Shown here piece after piece: positions 38,501-46,818 of a stretch of DNA of 54,187 nt. The first letter of the stretch is position 1. Every line of letters starts with the position of its first letter. A program made the position numbers and the translations under genes. Below the pieces are notes generated by a model. The model did not search any database, was not told the DNA's origin, and saw nothing but the letters and a program-made list of their open reading frames with translations. The DNA comes from a virus, in the IMG/VR virus record IMGVR_UViG_3300044655_000545, positions 1-54,187 of that record; one strand, written 5' to 3'.

Positions 38501-40694
38501 GCAAATCACCAAACTCATTGTCAATGTAATTGCTAGCATCTTCTAAGATATTAGACGTATTAGTAATTGTGCTTAGCGCGCCAGTAGTGGCTGTGTTATC
38601 AGTAATTGACGACGCAACATCTTTACTTCTCAGACTAGTCTCAGTGTTTGCAGTAGTTGCGTTATTAGAAAGCAGCGATGCCACTTCTTGCGCAGACATA
38701 GTGGTTACTGCGTCAGTGGACGCGGAAGCGTCACTTACAGCAGTTGAAATTGCATCAGTTGCCGCAATTGATTGCGCAACAGTGCCTGTCTTTGACGCAT
38801 TTAGCGCAATTGTGCCAGCATCAATTGCTGCACCAACAATTTGATCAGCTGAAAGATTACCGCCATTTTGAATGGTAGTCTTAACAGTGTTGTTGATAAA
38901 AGCTTTTGTGCCGGCGCTAAGGTCATTAAAGCCTTCAATATTGCTTGTAATTGCGCCAACTGCTGCGTCTGTGCCATTGCCTACAAGCAATGAGACTATA
39001 TCTGCGTTACCGCCACTAGACGTAAACTGCCCTGCCGTTTTGGCAACTACGTTTGCGCCGGTTTTGCCAAACGTATCAACTAAGCCAGAGCTAAGATCTG
39101 CGCCAGTCTGGCCAAAAGTATTTGTAAGCGCATCAGCATTGGTTAAGCCTGATACTACTTGACCGCCAGCGTAGGAAAGTAACGCGCCTTTGGCAATGTC
39201 CTCAATGCTTTTGCCTTGTGCTGCTTGCAATGCAGCAACGCCCCAAGGGCCACCAAAATAAGCGGCTGCAGCAGTTGCTATTTTGCCAAGCAACGGGCTA
39301 TCTGCAAATAGATTAACTAAGTCGTTGGAAGATGCCTGCGTTGTATAGAAAACAGGTGTGCCATCAGAGGCAAAGTCTACGCGGTATCCGGTATTCCCCT
39401 TGCCTGCGAATGTACCGCCAAAAGCATTGCCTGTCTGGCGTTCACTATAAGTATTGCCTACGGCTTGACCTGTTACTTTATTGCCAAAAGTTTCACCAAC
39501 TGCAACAACAGCTTGCCCATCTTTAAATGTAATTTTTGATTGATCAACTGGAGTAACAGTTTCGTAGCCGTCATATTGACCATAAACAGACCCAAGCTTT
39601 GCATCAGGAGGAACAAAAACAGTTTTGAGTACAGGTCTATTTTCTCCAGTTTCATAGTCGTATTGATATTCTCCTGTTGGTTCTCGGACATAACTAATAG
39701 TTTGGCCTTCATCATTAGTTGTGGTAATGACTTGTTGGCCGTTGTACGTCTTGCCAATTTCTTGTACAGGCGCATACTGCGTAACTTTACCAAACTGACC
39801 AATGTCAGTAGCGCCAGTGTCTACAATAATCTTGGCCATGTCGGCAGCGTTCTTTTCAGCAGAACCATGCCCTTGCCCTGACCATTGACCAGTAGTGCCT
39901 TGCGAAAGAATCTGCGCTGTAACATACTGCGTAGCTGCCTTTTTGTCGTCTTTAAGCGCTTCAGCCACCTGATCACGAGTTACGTTGCCAGCTTTCATTG
40001 CAGCGCTAATAGCGGCGGCATCAGCATCAGGGTTGGCATTAAACCAACCAAGAATATCAGCTTTAGAAGCAACCGATGCCGCCTGAGACAACGCGCCTGT
40101 AGCTGCAGGAGGTGGTGTAGACACCGGAGTAGACGTGGCTTGCGCCAGCGCGCCTTGCTGCGCAGCAGCTTGTGCTTGTGCAGCAGCTTGTGCTTGCGCT
40201 TCATCCGCTGCTCTTTGCGCAGCAGCCGCATTGTCAAAATTAGGCGCAAGTACTTTTTGCTCTGCAACAGAGCGATTTGCTAATTCAGAGCTTGCGGCTT
40301 GCAAAAAACTAGCTTTCTCTGCCGCGTCTACGCTATTACCAAAGCCTTGTTGCCAAAACGCTAACCCTTCAGCATCTGGTTCACGACCTAAGACTTCTCT
40401 ATAAAGGTCTGCAACAGTTGTCGTGGGTGGCGTGTATACTGGCGCAGGCGGTGGAGTATAAACCGGTGCTTGTGCGTAATCATCCGGAGCAAATTGCTGC
40501 GCGTAGTAGTCAACTGCAGGTGGCGCTATTGCCGCCTCAAATCTAGCAGTTACCTCGCCTACGCCAAGGCCTGTTGCTTGTGCCATTTGCTCAGGTGAAA
40601 CCCCTGCTGCTTGCATTGTTGATGCAATCAATGCGTCATCGGCACCAGGGTTAGCGTTAAGCCAGCCTAAGATATCTGCGTTAGTTACTGCCAT
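35586..40694 (-). CDS. giant (1702-residue) virion protein with DUF4214-like and Thr/Pro-repeat regions
   Basis: A single 1702-residue frame. The N-terminus has a helical module ADILGW-x-NANP (residues 7-45) repeated near residue 210. Between them, residues 93-140 match DUF4214 (VADLYREVLGREPDAEGLAFW), a domain of secreted, surface or cell-wall-linked proteins. A long, Ser/Thr/Ala-rich beta-type region follows. About residues 1250-1450 are mucin-like Thr/Pro/Ala repeats (TPAT/TPAV), encoded by DNA tandem repeats. The C-terminal 90 residues include FAKGGQVEHIPEF and IPAMLADGEYVFDADTVAALGNGS, a motif common at the ends of large phage virion proteins. Possibly a tail needle/ejection protein contacting the cell envelope. 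The start at 40694 has a weak site. Confidence 0.6.
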   Translation of the reverse strand: MAVTNADILGWLNANPGADDALIASTMQAAGVSPEQMAQATGLGVGEVTARFEAAIAPPAVDYYAQQFAPDDYAQAPVYTPPPAPVYTPPTTTVADLYREVLGREPDAEGLAFWQQGFGNSVDAAEKASFLQAASSELANRSVAEQKVLAPNFDNAAAAQRAADEAQAQAAAQAQAAAQQGALAQATSTPVSTPPPAATGALSQAASVASKADILGWFNANPDADAAAISAAMKAGNVTRDQVAEALKDDKKAATQYVTAQILSQGTTGQWSGQGHGSAEKNAADMAKIIVDTGATDIGQFGKVTQYAPVQEIGKTYNGQQVITTTNDEGQTISYVREPTGEYQYDYETGENRPVLKTVFVPPDAKLGSVYGQYDGYETVTPVDQSKITFKDGQAVVAVGETFGNKVTGQAVGNTYSERQTGNAFGGTFAGKGNTGYRVDFASDGTPVFYTTQASSNDLVNLFADSPLLGKIATAAAAYFGGPWGVAALQAAQGKSIEDIAKGALLSYAGGQVVSGLTNADALTNTFGQTGADLSSGLVDTFGKTGANVVAKTAGQFTSSGGNADIVSLLVGNGTDAAVGAITSNIEGFNDLSAGTKAFINNTVKTTIQNGGNLSADQIVGAAIDAGTIALNASKTGTVAQSIAATDAISTAVSDASASTDAVTTMSAQEVASLLSNNATTANTETSLRSKDVASSITDNTATTGALSTITNTSNILEDASNYIDNEFGDLQGAIDANAAAGNKPISFNDAFAANRLAFGPNATFEWNGKTYNTGTATEAAAAADAKIGALNTANLSTTTNASGTVAAQNDTAARTLAAAPNQNAAETNRLAALNNTLVLGNAPNESNAETQRLMESGQRSAADNISAMGAQALGTTIRGAGSLITNIGNTYAQLTGDFDYNNTATKIGQELAELAQSKDGYGIDVQKNRILQAVKQSESADFWDKPKIIGAAIANNPIGFFDIAGTEAVEELPETAIQIGAALLTGGGSLALNSARLIQGTASVVGSFMEVFGSSGKETYQKAKAQGDSEQVARDKSYISAGLNALAEMGPDFIADKALVAPLMKSLVDKTLTNVGAGFATNAAAGVLSNFVAGATQNYITAYTVNPDTANWSTALSNGVFESFIGGTVQTAMATPGTVVDTGAVIGRDYSGNPVTVQQVLDGNSNIDLSTVDSSTPVATSSNGDSVTVGASMLYGDSVGLGSDVVSSILPSNLTGSSNVVATSANGANLTLEQVFSGSTTSEQDTSLTNYINSILGPAKIEPTFGTGSLVGSTPTGTLTTTPASTTTGALATTPASTTPASTGALTTTPVSTTPVSTTPATTGALTTTPAATTTPNGAVITNPLSVATTPATTPATTPATTPATTPATTPAVTPAVTPAVTPAVTPAVTPAVTPAITPAPAVGVDWIDRTPPPVVPPGALPVTPPGVVTQPPGVTPPPGVITPPGTTESPATDPTKTTDPTKTPATKTPTTPNKQQQQSGALGAITVPASTGALPGTLTPTMLAGASIKDDSGMTQLAQLYPQLANVDPRLLQVLTGRIKPAAAEADETAEGTSFVGSKLAGTPSPGNPVSGNDNSTMIPGVNAGSMTSAGLKYLGGSPLAGFAKGGQVEHIPEFITGKTGNYVQGAGDGQSDSIPAMLADGEYVFDADTVAALGNGSNKAGALVLDKMRESIRKHKRSAPVGKIPPKAKSPLSYLKGMK
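36520..36651 (-). repeat. tandem repeats encoding Thr-Pro-Ala units
   Basis: Five perfect copies of a 12-base unit (plus strand GGAGTAACTGCT, 36520-36579) adjoin three perfect copies of a 24-base unit (36580-36651). Both are multiples of three and stay in frame inside the 1702-residue gene, giving TPAV and TPAT repeats. Such repeats can expand or contract by slippage and so vary linker length between individuals. Perfect repeats longer than reads can also be miscounted by assembly. Confidence 0.9.
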
Positions 40695-40696
40695 AG

Positions 40697-40957
40697 TTAG
40701 CTCGTTGCTGGGTTAACAGAGTTGACAAGCTGCTCAGCCCATTCTTGCCAATCATCATATTGATACGGTCCGGGAATACCCTCATTGCTAAACACGTCGA
40801 TAGCTTTCAAACCTGCACCCCACTCTTGCCAATTAGTATTTGCATCAGGAATGGATAGTTGCTGTGCTGAGTATAACTCAACCATAAGGCAAGCCCATGA
40901 CTCAAAGGTGTGATACCTAGGATCATAAACCTGTGCAACGTTAAGTAAGTTAGCCAT
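40697..40957 (-). CDS. small hypothetical protein
   Basis: An 86-residue acidic protein with several Trp residues (TNWQEWGAGLKAID, YDDWQEWAEQLV), suggesting two copies of a W-Q-E-W-x-x-x-L helix motif. The ATG at 40957 overlaps the upstream gene's final codons; a TTG at 40975 would add six residues. It ends 2 bases before the giant virion gene starts. Unknown function; perhaps a chaperone or partner of the large protein. Confidence 0.65.
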   Translation of the reverse strand: MANLLNVAQVYDPRYHTFESWACLMVELYSAQQLSIPDANTNWQEWGAGLKAIDVFSNEGIPGPYQYDDWQEWAEQLVNSVNPATS

Positions 40958-42938
40958 AAGGTCTTGAATCTCCAACGTCCGCGTCTAGCAAGATCTTACC
41001 TACTTGGTAATCTCCGCCTGCCACATTTGAAACAAACTTCAATCGTAATTCACGACGCTGTTCACGCATATCGATTTTGCCGGTGCTAGGTCCAAAGGTG
41101 TAAGGGCCTGTTGTCTCATCGGCAATCTGCGCAAATGGACGGCCTGTAACATACAAATCCATGTCACCTTCTTGAATAAAGTCAGGTTCTACACGCTCTA
41201 GTCTTAACCATCTATTTTCACCAACAGGACTGGGCTGCGATGGGCCGCCTGCAACTAAACCTAGATCACTAGTTTCAAAGTAGGACTCAATGGCTGTGGA
41301 AAGCGCCCCACTAACTTTATCAGTGCCAATCTCATTTTGGTATAAAGACACAAAGCTCATTAACGTGTTAACTGTCAAAACAAAACCTGCGCCGCCTGCA
41401 ATCACTGCAGATAAAGTATTACCAACAGCATAGTTAATACCATGGCCGTTAATCACAACTGATGTAACAACATTTCCAGCAACAGTAATATTAGCCGTAG
41501 CACCAGTTCCGGCACCGCCTGTTAATGGCGTGTTGTTATAGGTGCCATTGGTGTAAGCAGATCCTGCGTTGGTAATAGCGGCAGTTAAGATACCGCCGGT
41601 TGCATTAACATTCCAGTCAGATGAAACTGGAAACTGAAAGATTTGAGAGAAGAAGCCTGCAGATCGTTGCGCGCCTACGGCAAAACCTGCGTCATACCAT
41701 ACGTTTTCACGTGTATTGTAGATGACAGCGTTATTGCATTCAGTGGAGTTACCTGATGGATAAAACCACCAGATCTCGCCAAAACGTGGAACCTTGGTTA
41801 CCCAAACTTTTTCACGTTGGTCGTAATTTAAGTTGTCAAAAAAGTAATTCTGATTAAAGTTGTTAGGGATCTCTTTTACAACACCGTTATAAAGCAAGAA
41901 CCTATCAACACCACACCAATAATACACACCGTCGTACTCAATCACCGACTGGCTTGAAAGAATAGACGACTGGCTTGAGATTAAGTCATACCGCCAAAAC
42001 TGTGGGGGTGATCCTGCGCCACCAATATAGGACACTCGAATTAAAGAATCCAAGCTCCAAAAGAGGCCCGATGGTGCATTTGATCCACCACGTACAGGTA
42101 ATCCTTGGACAATCTTGCCGGTGGCCACTGAGACCTCATTGGCATCAGCAGACACCCAATCATTTACATTTCCAGCCGAGCAATTCTTAATTAGACCATC
42201 GTTGCCATAGACAAACACGTAAGGGTGCAAAGTAACTACACCGCCAGACACTGAGACTTGATTGTCAAATGTTAACGTAATGCTAGAGCCGTTGGCTGTT
42301 GCAGGTGCTGAAATAATCAACGTCGTGGATGCAATCGATACTACAGTAGCGCCAGCCGGTATGCCTGTGCCTGTTACCAACTGACCTGCTCCAATTTGCG
42401 TATTGACAGCAGACATTGTAATAGAGGCTGATCCACTTGTAATAGTGGCAGCAACTGCTGTGAATACGCCAATTGGGCTTAAACTTGTGCCTGTAATGAT
42501 GCCACCAAGCACGGGAGTGTTAACGTTATTGTCAATCAGTGTAAGGTTTTGCCCAGGGTGCGCAAGTAATAAGTTATTGCCTGAGCCGGTGCCATCAAAA
42601 AAAGTATCAAACTGCCATAGGTTATTGGCGTTGGCCGTAAACCCTGACAAAGTCATATCAGTAATGCCTGAGCCAATACCACTATTGCTAATTGGCAGCA
42701 CTTGCAAACCGCCTGAATAGCCATTAAAAACGTTGTTAAAGCTTTGTTGTGGGTTCAAATAAATGCCACGACTTGGACCTGCCAAGTCATTTACAATCTC
42801 TCTGTAACCACCTATCTTACGTGGACGGCCGCGCTGAAACCTTACCCAGCGGCCGTCAGTATAAGCGTCAGCATCAAAGGTGGTGCCATCACGCTGTATT
42901 CCGGGCTTTGTATCTAAGGCAAAAACCTTTTTAGTCAT
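40950..42938 (-). CDS. tail hub/DNA-stabilisation protein (P22 gp10-like)
   Basis: A 662-residue beta-rich protein. The N-terminus has RDGTTFDADAYTDGRWVRFQRGRPRKIGGY, and propeller-like blades follow (VYYWCGVDRFLLYNG, IWWFYPSG, NAVIYNTRENVWY), a pattern of P22 gp10-like hub proteins that plug the portal after packaging. Two inserted beta domains interrupt it: at about 150-225 (ITSGSASITMSAV) and 455-525 (AGTGATANITVAGN), probably Ig- or fibre-like modules. GGAGG precedes ATG 42938, which overlaps the fibre gene by 4 bases. Confidence 0.7.
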   Translation of the reverse strand: MTKKVFALDTKPGIQRDGTTFDADAYTDGRWVRFQRGRPRKIGGYREIVNDLAGPSRGIYLNPQQSFNNVFNGYSGGLQVLPISNSGIGSGITDMTLSGFTANANNLWQFDTFFDGTGSGNNLLLAHPGQNLTLIDNNVNTPVLGGIITGTSLSPIGVFTAVAATITSGSASITMSAVNTQIGAGQLVTGTGIPAGATVVSIASTTLIISAPATANGSSITLTFDNQVSVSGGVVTLHPYVFVYGNDGLIKNCSAGNVNDWVSADANEVSVATGKIVQGLPVRGGSNAPSGLFWSLDSLIRVSYIGGAGSPPQFWRYDLISSQSSILSSQSVIEYDGVYYWCGVDRFLLYNGVVKEIPNNFNQNYFFDNLNYDQREKVWVTKVPRFGEIWWFYPSGNSTECNNAVIYNTRENVWYDAGFAVGAQRSAGFFSQIFQFPVSSDWNVNATGGILTAAITNAGSAYTNGTYNNTPLTGGAGTGATANITVAGNVVTSVVINGHGINYAVGNTLSAVIAGGAGFVLTVNTLMSFVSLYQNEIGTDKVSGALSTAIESYFETSDLGLVAGGPSQPSPVGENRWLRLERVEPDFIQEGDMDLYVTGRPFAQIADETTGPYTFGPSTGKIDMREQRRELRLKFVSNVAGGDYQVGKILLDADVGDSRPYG

Positions 42939-44203
42939 GTAAAGGTGCCTCCAGCAATGCCGGTGGTAAACGTACCAGTTGTACCAGAAACAGCGCCTGA
43001 AGCAGCTACAGCGCCTGTAACAGCCACGCCTGCAGCTGTTGCTTTAAGTCTTTGTGTGCCAAGTACAGATACGCCAAACTCACCAGCAGCGGGGCGGTAA
43101 ACACCGGTGCCAGTTTCAGCAGCAAAGTTAAGTGATGGAGTGCCAACTGTGCCATCCAAAAGACTTACGGTTGAGGCGCCTGCCTGCGTTGTATTGGCGT
43201 TTAAAAAATTAACGCTATCACAAATTAAAGTAGCTTGCTGACCGGGTGGAATAGTAGCAGAAAAGCCTAACCCCGTAGTGACAGTAAGGCTAAAGCCATT
43301 GTCAGTTGTTTGATTTGAGATAACGTACAGGTTAACAATTGGAGGAAACGTTACGGTTACGTTGCTGGTTAGACTACCAACATACTCTTGAATGTTATTT
43401 GCCGCTTCATTGTTGGTCAGCAAAACAGCGCCGCCGGTAACACTCTTAGTTAATGCGGTAAATACAAATGAAGTACTTACGCCGTAGCCAATGGTTACGT
43501 AGGCTGTGCCTGTGCAAACAATAAACGCAGACTCTGTTGGGTTGAAAGTCTTGGTGCTATTGCCGTCAATCAACTCTGCGCCAGTGCAAGAGATTGTGAA
43601 TGAGCCTGTACCGTTATTCTTAAACAGCGTAAACCAGTTATTGCCTAACGTTGCTGCTGCAGGTAGAGTTGCAACTCCTGCGCCACCGCCCCACACCCTG
43701 GTTTGTGCCCTATCTGTAGCGGCAAATGTAGTGCCTGTTGTAATTGCTGCTGATGGGTGGCTTTGGTTTAACGTTGCGCCACTTGCAACTAACCCATAAC
43801 CTGCCAACGTTGCAGCATCTGCGCTGGATGTGCCAGTTCCAAAGGCAATTATGCCCCAAGTGCCTTGGCTGGTTGCATTAGTTGTTATATAGATATACTT
43901 GGATTCTCCAGCAGCCACTGAGACGATGGTATTTGTGCCTGCGTAATCCTTAACAGTGAAGGTATTGGCGCCAATGTTGCGAATTAGCGCATCATTGCCA
44001 ACAGATGTCTGATCAGCCGGTGGCATATACATACTTAAACCGGCAGTGCTGGCTGTCACCTGCATAATGCGCGCAGCGTAATCAGCATTGGTTGTGCTGT
44101 TAGAAGGCCAGTTTAATTGCGTGTTGGCAGCTAGCGTGACGGCGCGAAAGCTAACATCAGTTGGCTGAATGACGTCACCGGTGAATGGGCTTACATAGCT
44201 CAT
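42935..44203 (-). CDS. tail fibre/appendage protein
   Basis: A 422-residue beta-rich protein, Thr/Ala/Gly-rich, with repeated strand motifs (SFRAVTLAANTQLNWPS, NNWFTLFKNNGTGSFTISCTG). Its C-terminal segment ends GTTGTFTTGIAGGTFT, nearly the same ending as the 998-residue fibre (TTGIFGGTF). No enzymatic motif is evident. It lies between the second adaptor and the hub, overlapping both by 4 bases, so it is probably attached to the hub. The fibre assignment rests on composition. Confidence 0.6.
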   Translation of the reverse strand: MSYVSPFTGDVIQPTDVSFRAVTLAANTQLNWPSNSTTNADYAARIMQVTASTAGLSMYMPPADQTSVGNDALIRNIGANTFTVKDYAGTNTIVSVAAGESKYIYITTNATSQGTWGIIAFGTGTSSADAATLAGYGLVASGATLNQSHPSAAITTGTTFAATDRAQTRVWGGGAGVATLPAAATLGNNWFTLFKNNGTGSFTISCTGAELIDGNSTKTFNPTESAFIVCTGTAYVTIGYGVSTSFVFTALTKSVTGGAVLLTNNEAANNIQEYVGSLTSNVTVTFPPIVNLYVISNQTTDNGFSLTVTTGLGFSATIPPGQQATLICDSVNFLNANTTQAGASTVSLLDGTVGTPSLNFAAETGTGVYRPAAGEFGVSVLGTQRLKATAAGVAVTGAVAASGAVSGTTGTFTTGIAGGTFT

Positions 44204-44835
44204 GAATCCACCGCTATGGCTTGACGATCTGCAATACGAAGCTTGTCTTCAGCCATCAATGTTTGCATGATCAAATCATAATTTTGCTGCCACATTGGCA
44301 TACGTTCATCATTCTTGAGGAACGGCATGGCCTGCATGAGGGACCCGTAGAGCAAAGCTTGCGGCGCGTAAATAGTAAACCAATTGGTTTGGTTTGATGA
44401 ATCCAGAGGCTGTACTCGTTCATAGTAGAGTACCTCAAACGCGTAGTTAGCGTTTGGCGTAGGTGCTATCAACCAATTGGAGTAATCATAATCGCAGTAG
44501 TACAAAGGCACATCAGTGGCGGTTGAATCCGGCCAGTAATTGCGAAGGTACTCATACTTACGAAGCAGTACGGGTTGGCGTTCACCACTTACCGTTACGT
44601 TCATGGAAACAGTCTTATGCCACCTTGCAGGCTTGGCAATGACACCATTGCCTAATACCATTGTGCTTGTGTTGACTGTTAAGTTGCCAAGGAACTTAAT
44701 CTGGCTAGCAATGATCTGCTCCGCCAACATAATGAAGAGTGGGATCTTCGCTATGGTGGCGGCGTCAGTACGCTCCAGATAAGACTGGATGTTCTCCACC
44801 AAGGAGTCATAGGTCATTACTGCGGCAGTTGCCAT
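44200..44835 (-). CDS. head-tail adaptor (gp6/gp4-like)
   Basis: A 211-residue protein with a helical N-terminus (YDSLVENIQSYLERTDAATIAKIPLFIMLAEQII), a beta section with ARWHKTVSMNV, and later FEVLYYERVQPLD and QALLYGSLMQAMPFL. This is the layout of phage adaptor proteins that ring the portal. GGAG precedes ATG 44835. A second, larger adaptor-like protein is encoded at 52352-53410, so the connector probably has two stacked rings. Confidence 0.75.
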   Translation of the reverse strand: MATAAVMTYDSLVENIQSYLERTDAATIAKIPLFIMLAEQIIASQIKFLGNLTVNTSTMVLGNGVIAKPARWHKTVSMNVTVSGERQPVLLRKYEYLRNYWPDSTATDVPLYYCDYDYSNWLIAPTPNANYAFEVLYYERVQPLDSSNQTNWFTIYAPQALLYGSLMQAMPFLKNDERMPMWQQNYDLIMQTLMAEDKLRIADRQAIAVDS

Positions 44836-44837
44836 GC

Positions 44838-45008
44838 TTACTTGCTCCGCTTCCTAGCCATAGCCATATTGTCAACCAAATTAGGATAGGGTCGGCCTGC
44901 TGCTTTGGCTCTTGCTTTTGCTGCCGACTTTTTCTGCGGCGTAAGAGGCTTAGGCTTACCTAATGATTTTGGCCGTTGTTTTTCCCAAACAGGCTTACTT
45001 GATGCCAT
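44838..45008 (-). CDS. 56-residue basic protein
   Basis: A short gene between lysozyme and adaptor. ATG 45008 follows GAGGTG with ideal spacing. The product is strongly basic, with WEKQRPKSLGKPKPLTP, QKKSAAKARAKAAGRPYPN and a final ARKRSK. I have seen this small lysine-rich type in other podovirus late clusters. It could bind DNA or RNA; no established function. Confidence 0.7.
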   Translation of the reverse strand: MASSKPVWEKQRPKSLGKPKPLTPQKKSAAKARAKAAGRPYPNLVDNMAMARKRSK

Positions 45009-45043
45009 TTTAATCACCTCTTAAAAATAAAGATATAGAATTT

Positions 45044-45520
45044 TCATGATAGAAACAAAGCTCTTTCGTCAATTCGGCGTTTTTGCAAGCCCTTCAAAAC
45101 TTTCCCGCCAGCCATGCAATACTTTAAGAGTTCTTCGGCAGCGCCTTCTTTATCGCCTCTAAGCAGTTTTTGGCGAAGCGTAGAACGCTGTAGTGTCCCA
45201 AGACCCACGTTAAAAGCAAAGCTAACAAGGCCATCAAACATGCCTTGTGTAAGAGGGACAGGACAGTAAGTATGCACCCCACGCTCGAATCGTTGCAAAT
45301 CATCTCGTAAAATAGCATCTACTTCTTCTTTTGAAAACTGTCGATTATCTTCTTGGTGAAGTTGATAACCGCCTCTTTGATCAATTGGCATCTTGCCTTG
45401 AACAGGGTAAAGTACATGTCCGACTCCTATAGTCCATAGTTTTGCTGGGCATTGATATGGTTTGTATCTTACACCTTCGTGGTGCTTAATCATATCAATG
45501 GTCTTGGTGGAGACGTTCAT
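45044..45520 (-). CDS. endolysin, GH24 lysozyme
   Basis: A 158-residue muramidase cleaving the glycan strands of peptidoglycan. The GH24 triad spacing E-8-(D/C)-5-T is met by Glu15, Cys24 and Thr30, with Cys in place of Asp, as in some P1/lambdoid SAR lysozymes. GVGH follows. There is no signal peptide or N-terminal membrane anchor, so it needs a holin to leave the cytoplasm. It overlaps the holin candidate by 4 bases. Confidence 0.92.
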   Translation of the reverse strand: MNVSTKTIDMIKHHEGVRYKPYQCPAKLWTIGVGHVLYPVQGKMPIDQRGGYQLHQEDNRQFSKEEVDAILRDDLQRFERGVHTYCPVPLTQGMFDGLVSFAFNVGLGTLQRSTLRQKLLRGDKEGAAEELLKYCMAGGKVLKGLQKRRIDERALFLS

Positions 45521-46032
45521 TTTCCGAAAGCCCTACCGCCAAAGTGGAATGCAATAATGCTTGCAAACAAAGCTTGAGTGTCTGAATCCCAAAGCATCTG
45601 CGCCAACTCAACAAATGTAACACCGTTGTGCCAGCCGTAGACAAACAAGCCAACATCAACAAAGACTAACAGAAAAAAGAAACCATAAGTAATAACTGGC
45701 CGCACCGAAGCACGTAGATTCTTCATCCACCGGCTTGTGCCTTCGTTCAATGACGTATCATGTTCGTAGATGGCTTGCATTTCAGCTTGCTGAGCGCCAA
45801 TCAAAACTTGCTGCGTATTAGCAGCGCTTTCAGTTGACAACTGCTCAGATCGAATATGCTCTATGCGTTCCATGGCTTCAAAGCCAGCTTTACGTAGCTC
45901 AAGTTCACGTTCAATCTGTAGACGTGCTAAAGCCAATTCATGAAGCTTATCAGACCTGTCTTGAAAAAAGTCAAGTAGCTTAGGCAATCCGCCCATAAGA
46001 AACGAGATCAGTGTTGATAATAAAGTTAACAT
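45517..46032 (-). CDS. holin, 3TM type
   Basis: A 171-residue protein with a hydrophobic N-terminal helix (residues 1-22), a long charged helical region, then RASVRPVITYGFFFLLVFVDVGLFVYG and a final FASIIAFHFGGRAFG. The R-P-x-x-T segment with two C-terminal membrane helices is characteristic of the Holin_3TM family. AAGGA precedes ATG 46032. Directly upstream of the lysozyme gene, it probably times membrane permeabilisation. Confidence 0.8.
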   Translation of the reverse strand: MLTLLSTLISFLMGGLPKLLDFFQDRSDKLHELALARLQIERELELRKAGFEAMERIEHIRSEQLSTESAANTQQVLIGAQQAEMQAIYEHDTSLNEGTSRWMKNLRASVRPVITYGFFFLLVFVDVGLFVYGWHNGVTFVELAQMLWDSDTQALFASIIAFHFGGRAFGK

Positions 46033-46298
46033 TTGCCATCCTTTTTAGATTCGTCATTTTGCATAAGTTTGATACCAGACAGGAACCCAATCATGCCGCC
46101 GATAAGAGTAGAAAAAGCGGGTGAAATCATTTTGAAAATCTCGGCGTTGTCCACTTCCTTGGCCCACAAACCCAGCATAAAGCTGACCACCATTGCCAAT
46201 ACGGAGATACATAGGGTTGTGCTTACCATGAGCGTGACGTACAGCGTCAGCTTGTCCCTCGTGTTTGGCGCAGGTTTGGGTATGGGCTTTCTGGTCAT
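46026..46298 (-). CDS. two-helix membrane protein of the lysis cassette
   Basis: A 90-residue protein with a basic N-terminus (MTRKPIPKPAPNTRDK), membrane helices at about 17-45 and 57-78 (AFSTLIGGMIGFLSGIKLM) and a charged tail. It resembles small class II holins or holin regulators. The start overlaps the previous gene by 4 bases without its own ribosome site. It could be a second holin or an antiholin. Confidence 0.7.
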   Translation of the reverse strand: MTRKPIPKPAPNTRDKLTLYVTLMVSTTLCISVLAMVVSFMLGLWAKEVDNAEIFKMISPAFSTLIGGMIGFLSGIKLMQNDESKKDGKC

Positions 46299-46534
46299 AC
46301 AAGTTTGTCAATCTCGCGTTTAAGGTTTGTGATGTCAATGTTCAGCGTTATCTGCCTCATTCTGTATTCATAAATCTCATACTCATATTGGTGAAACTTC
46401 TTCACCTGCTTATCAATCTGCACCTGCAAAGCGTATTCAGCGTTTTGCTTTTCCACTTTCTTTATAAATAGTTCCTGTTGCACCATTGCTTGAGGCTGGA
46501 CGACTGGATACCACTTGTCGTAGCTGATCTTCAT
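46295..46534 (-). CDS. coiled-coil protein of the lysis cassette
   Basis: A 79-residue helical protein rich in Gln, Glu, Lys and Tyr (KKVEKQNAEYALQVQIDKQVKKF, YRMRQITLNIDITNLKREIDKL). It has no membrane segment or signal. It overlaps both neighbours by 4 bases. Inner spanins also have coiled coils, but this one lacks the membrane anchor, so that reading is weak. Confidence 0.65.
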   Translation of the reverse strand: MKISYDKWYPVVQPQAMVQQELFIKKVEKQNAEYALQVQIDKQVKKFHQYEYEIYEYRMRQITLNIDITNLKREIDKLV

Positions 46535-46818
46535 TTCTTCTCTCGCTCAAGTGCATCTTTGTATCCATGAATGACTTTAGTTCTGAGTTCTGCTGAGTCT
46601 GCCGCGCCAGCCCACTCTGACAAATTGTTCCACATCACCACATAATCTTGTGATCGACAATGCTGTGCATTGTTTGTTAGCCACATTGACATCTGCTGAT
46701 GGCGCTCGGACGGGTTGTGAATTGTCCAAGCAATTGACCAAAACTCTCGTACGTGACAGCCATTTTTGGCCACGGCCCCGACTAGCCCCAACAGCAATAA
46801 CAATATGAGCCAACGCAT
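46531..46818 (-). CDS. exported small protein of the lysis cassette
   Basis: A 95-residue protein with an N-terminal signal or anchor (MRWLILLLLLGLVGAVA) followed by a Trp/Cys-containing domain (CHVREFWSIAWTIHNP, NNAQHCRSQDYVVMWNNLSEW). A Cys at residue 21 is not preceded by a standard lipobox. Two further features, the paired cysteines and its place in the lysis region, suggest a periplasmic role. It starts directly after the stop of a 31-residue membrane gene, without its own ribosome site. Confidence 0.7.
   Translation of the reverse strand: MRWLILLLLLGLVGAVAKNGCHVREFWSIAWTIHNPSERHQQMSMWLTNNAQHCRSQDYVVMWNNLSEWAGAADSAELRTKVIHGYKDALEREKK

Noticed and set aside
46531-46818. Outer-membrane spanin lipoprotein
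   Set aside because: The residues before Cys21 are K-N-G, not a lipobox, and the neighbour lacks an inner-membrane anchor, so a spanin label is not supported.
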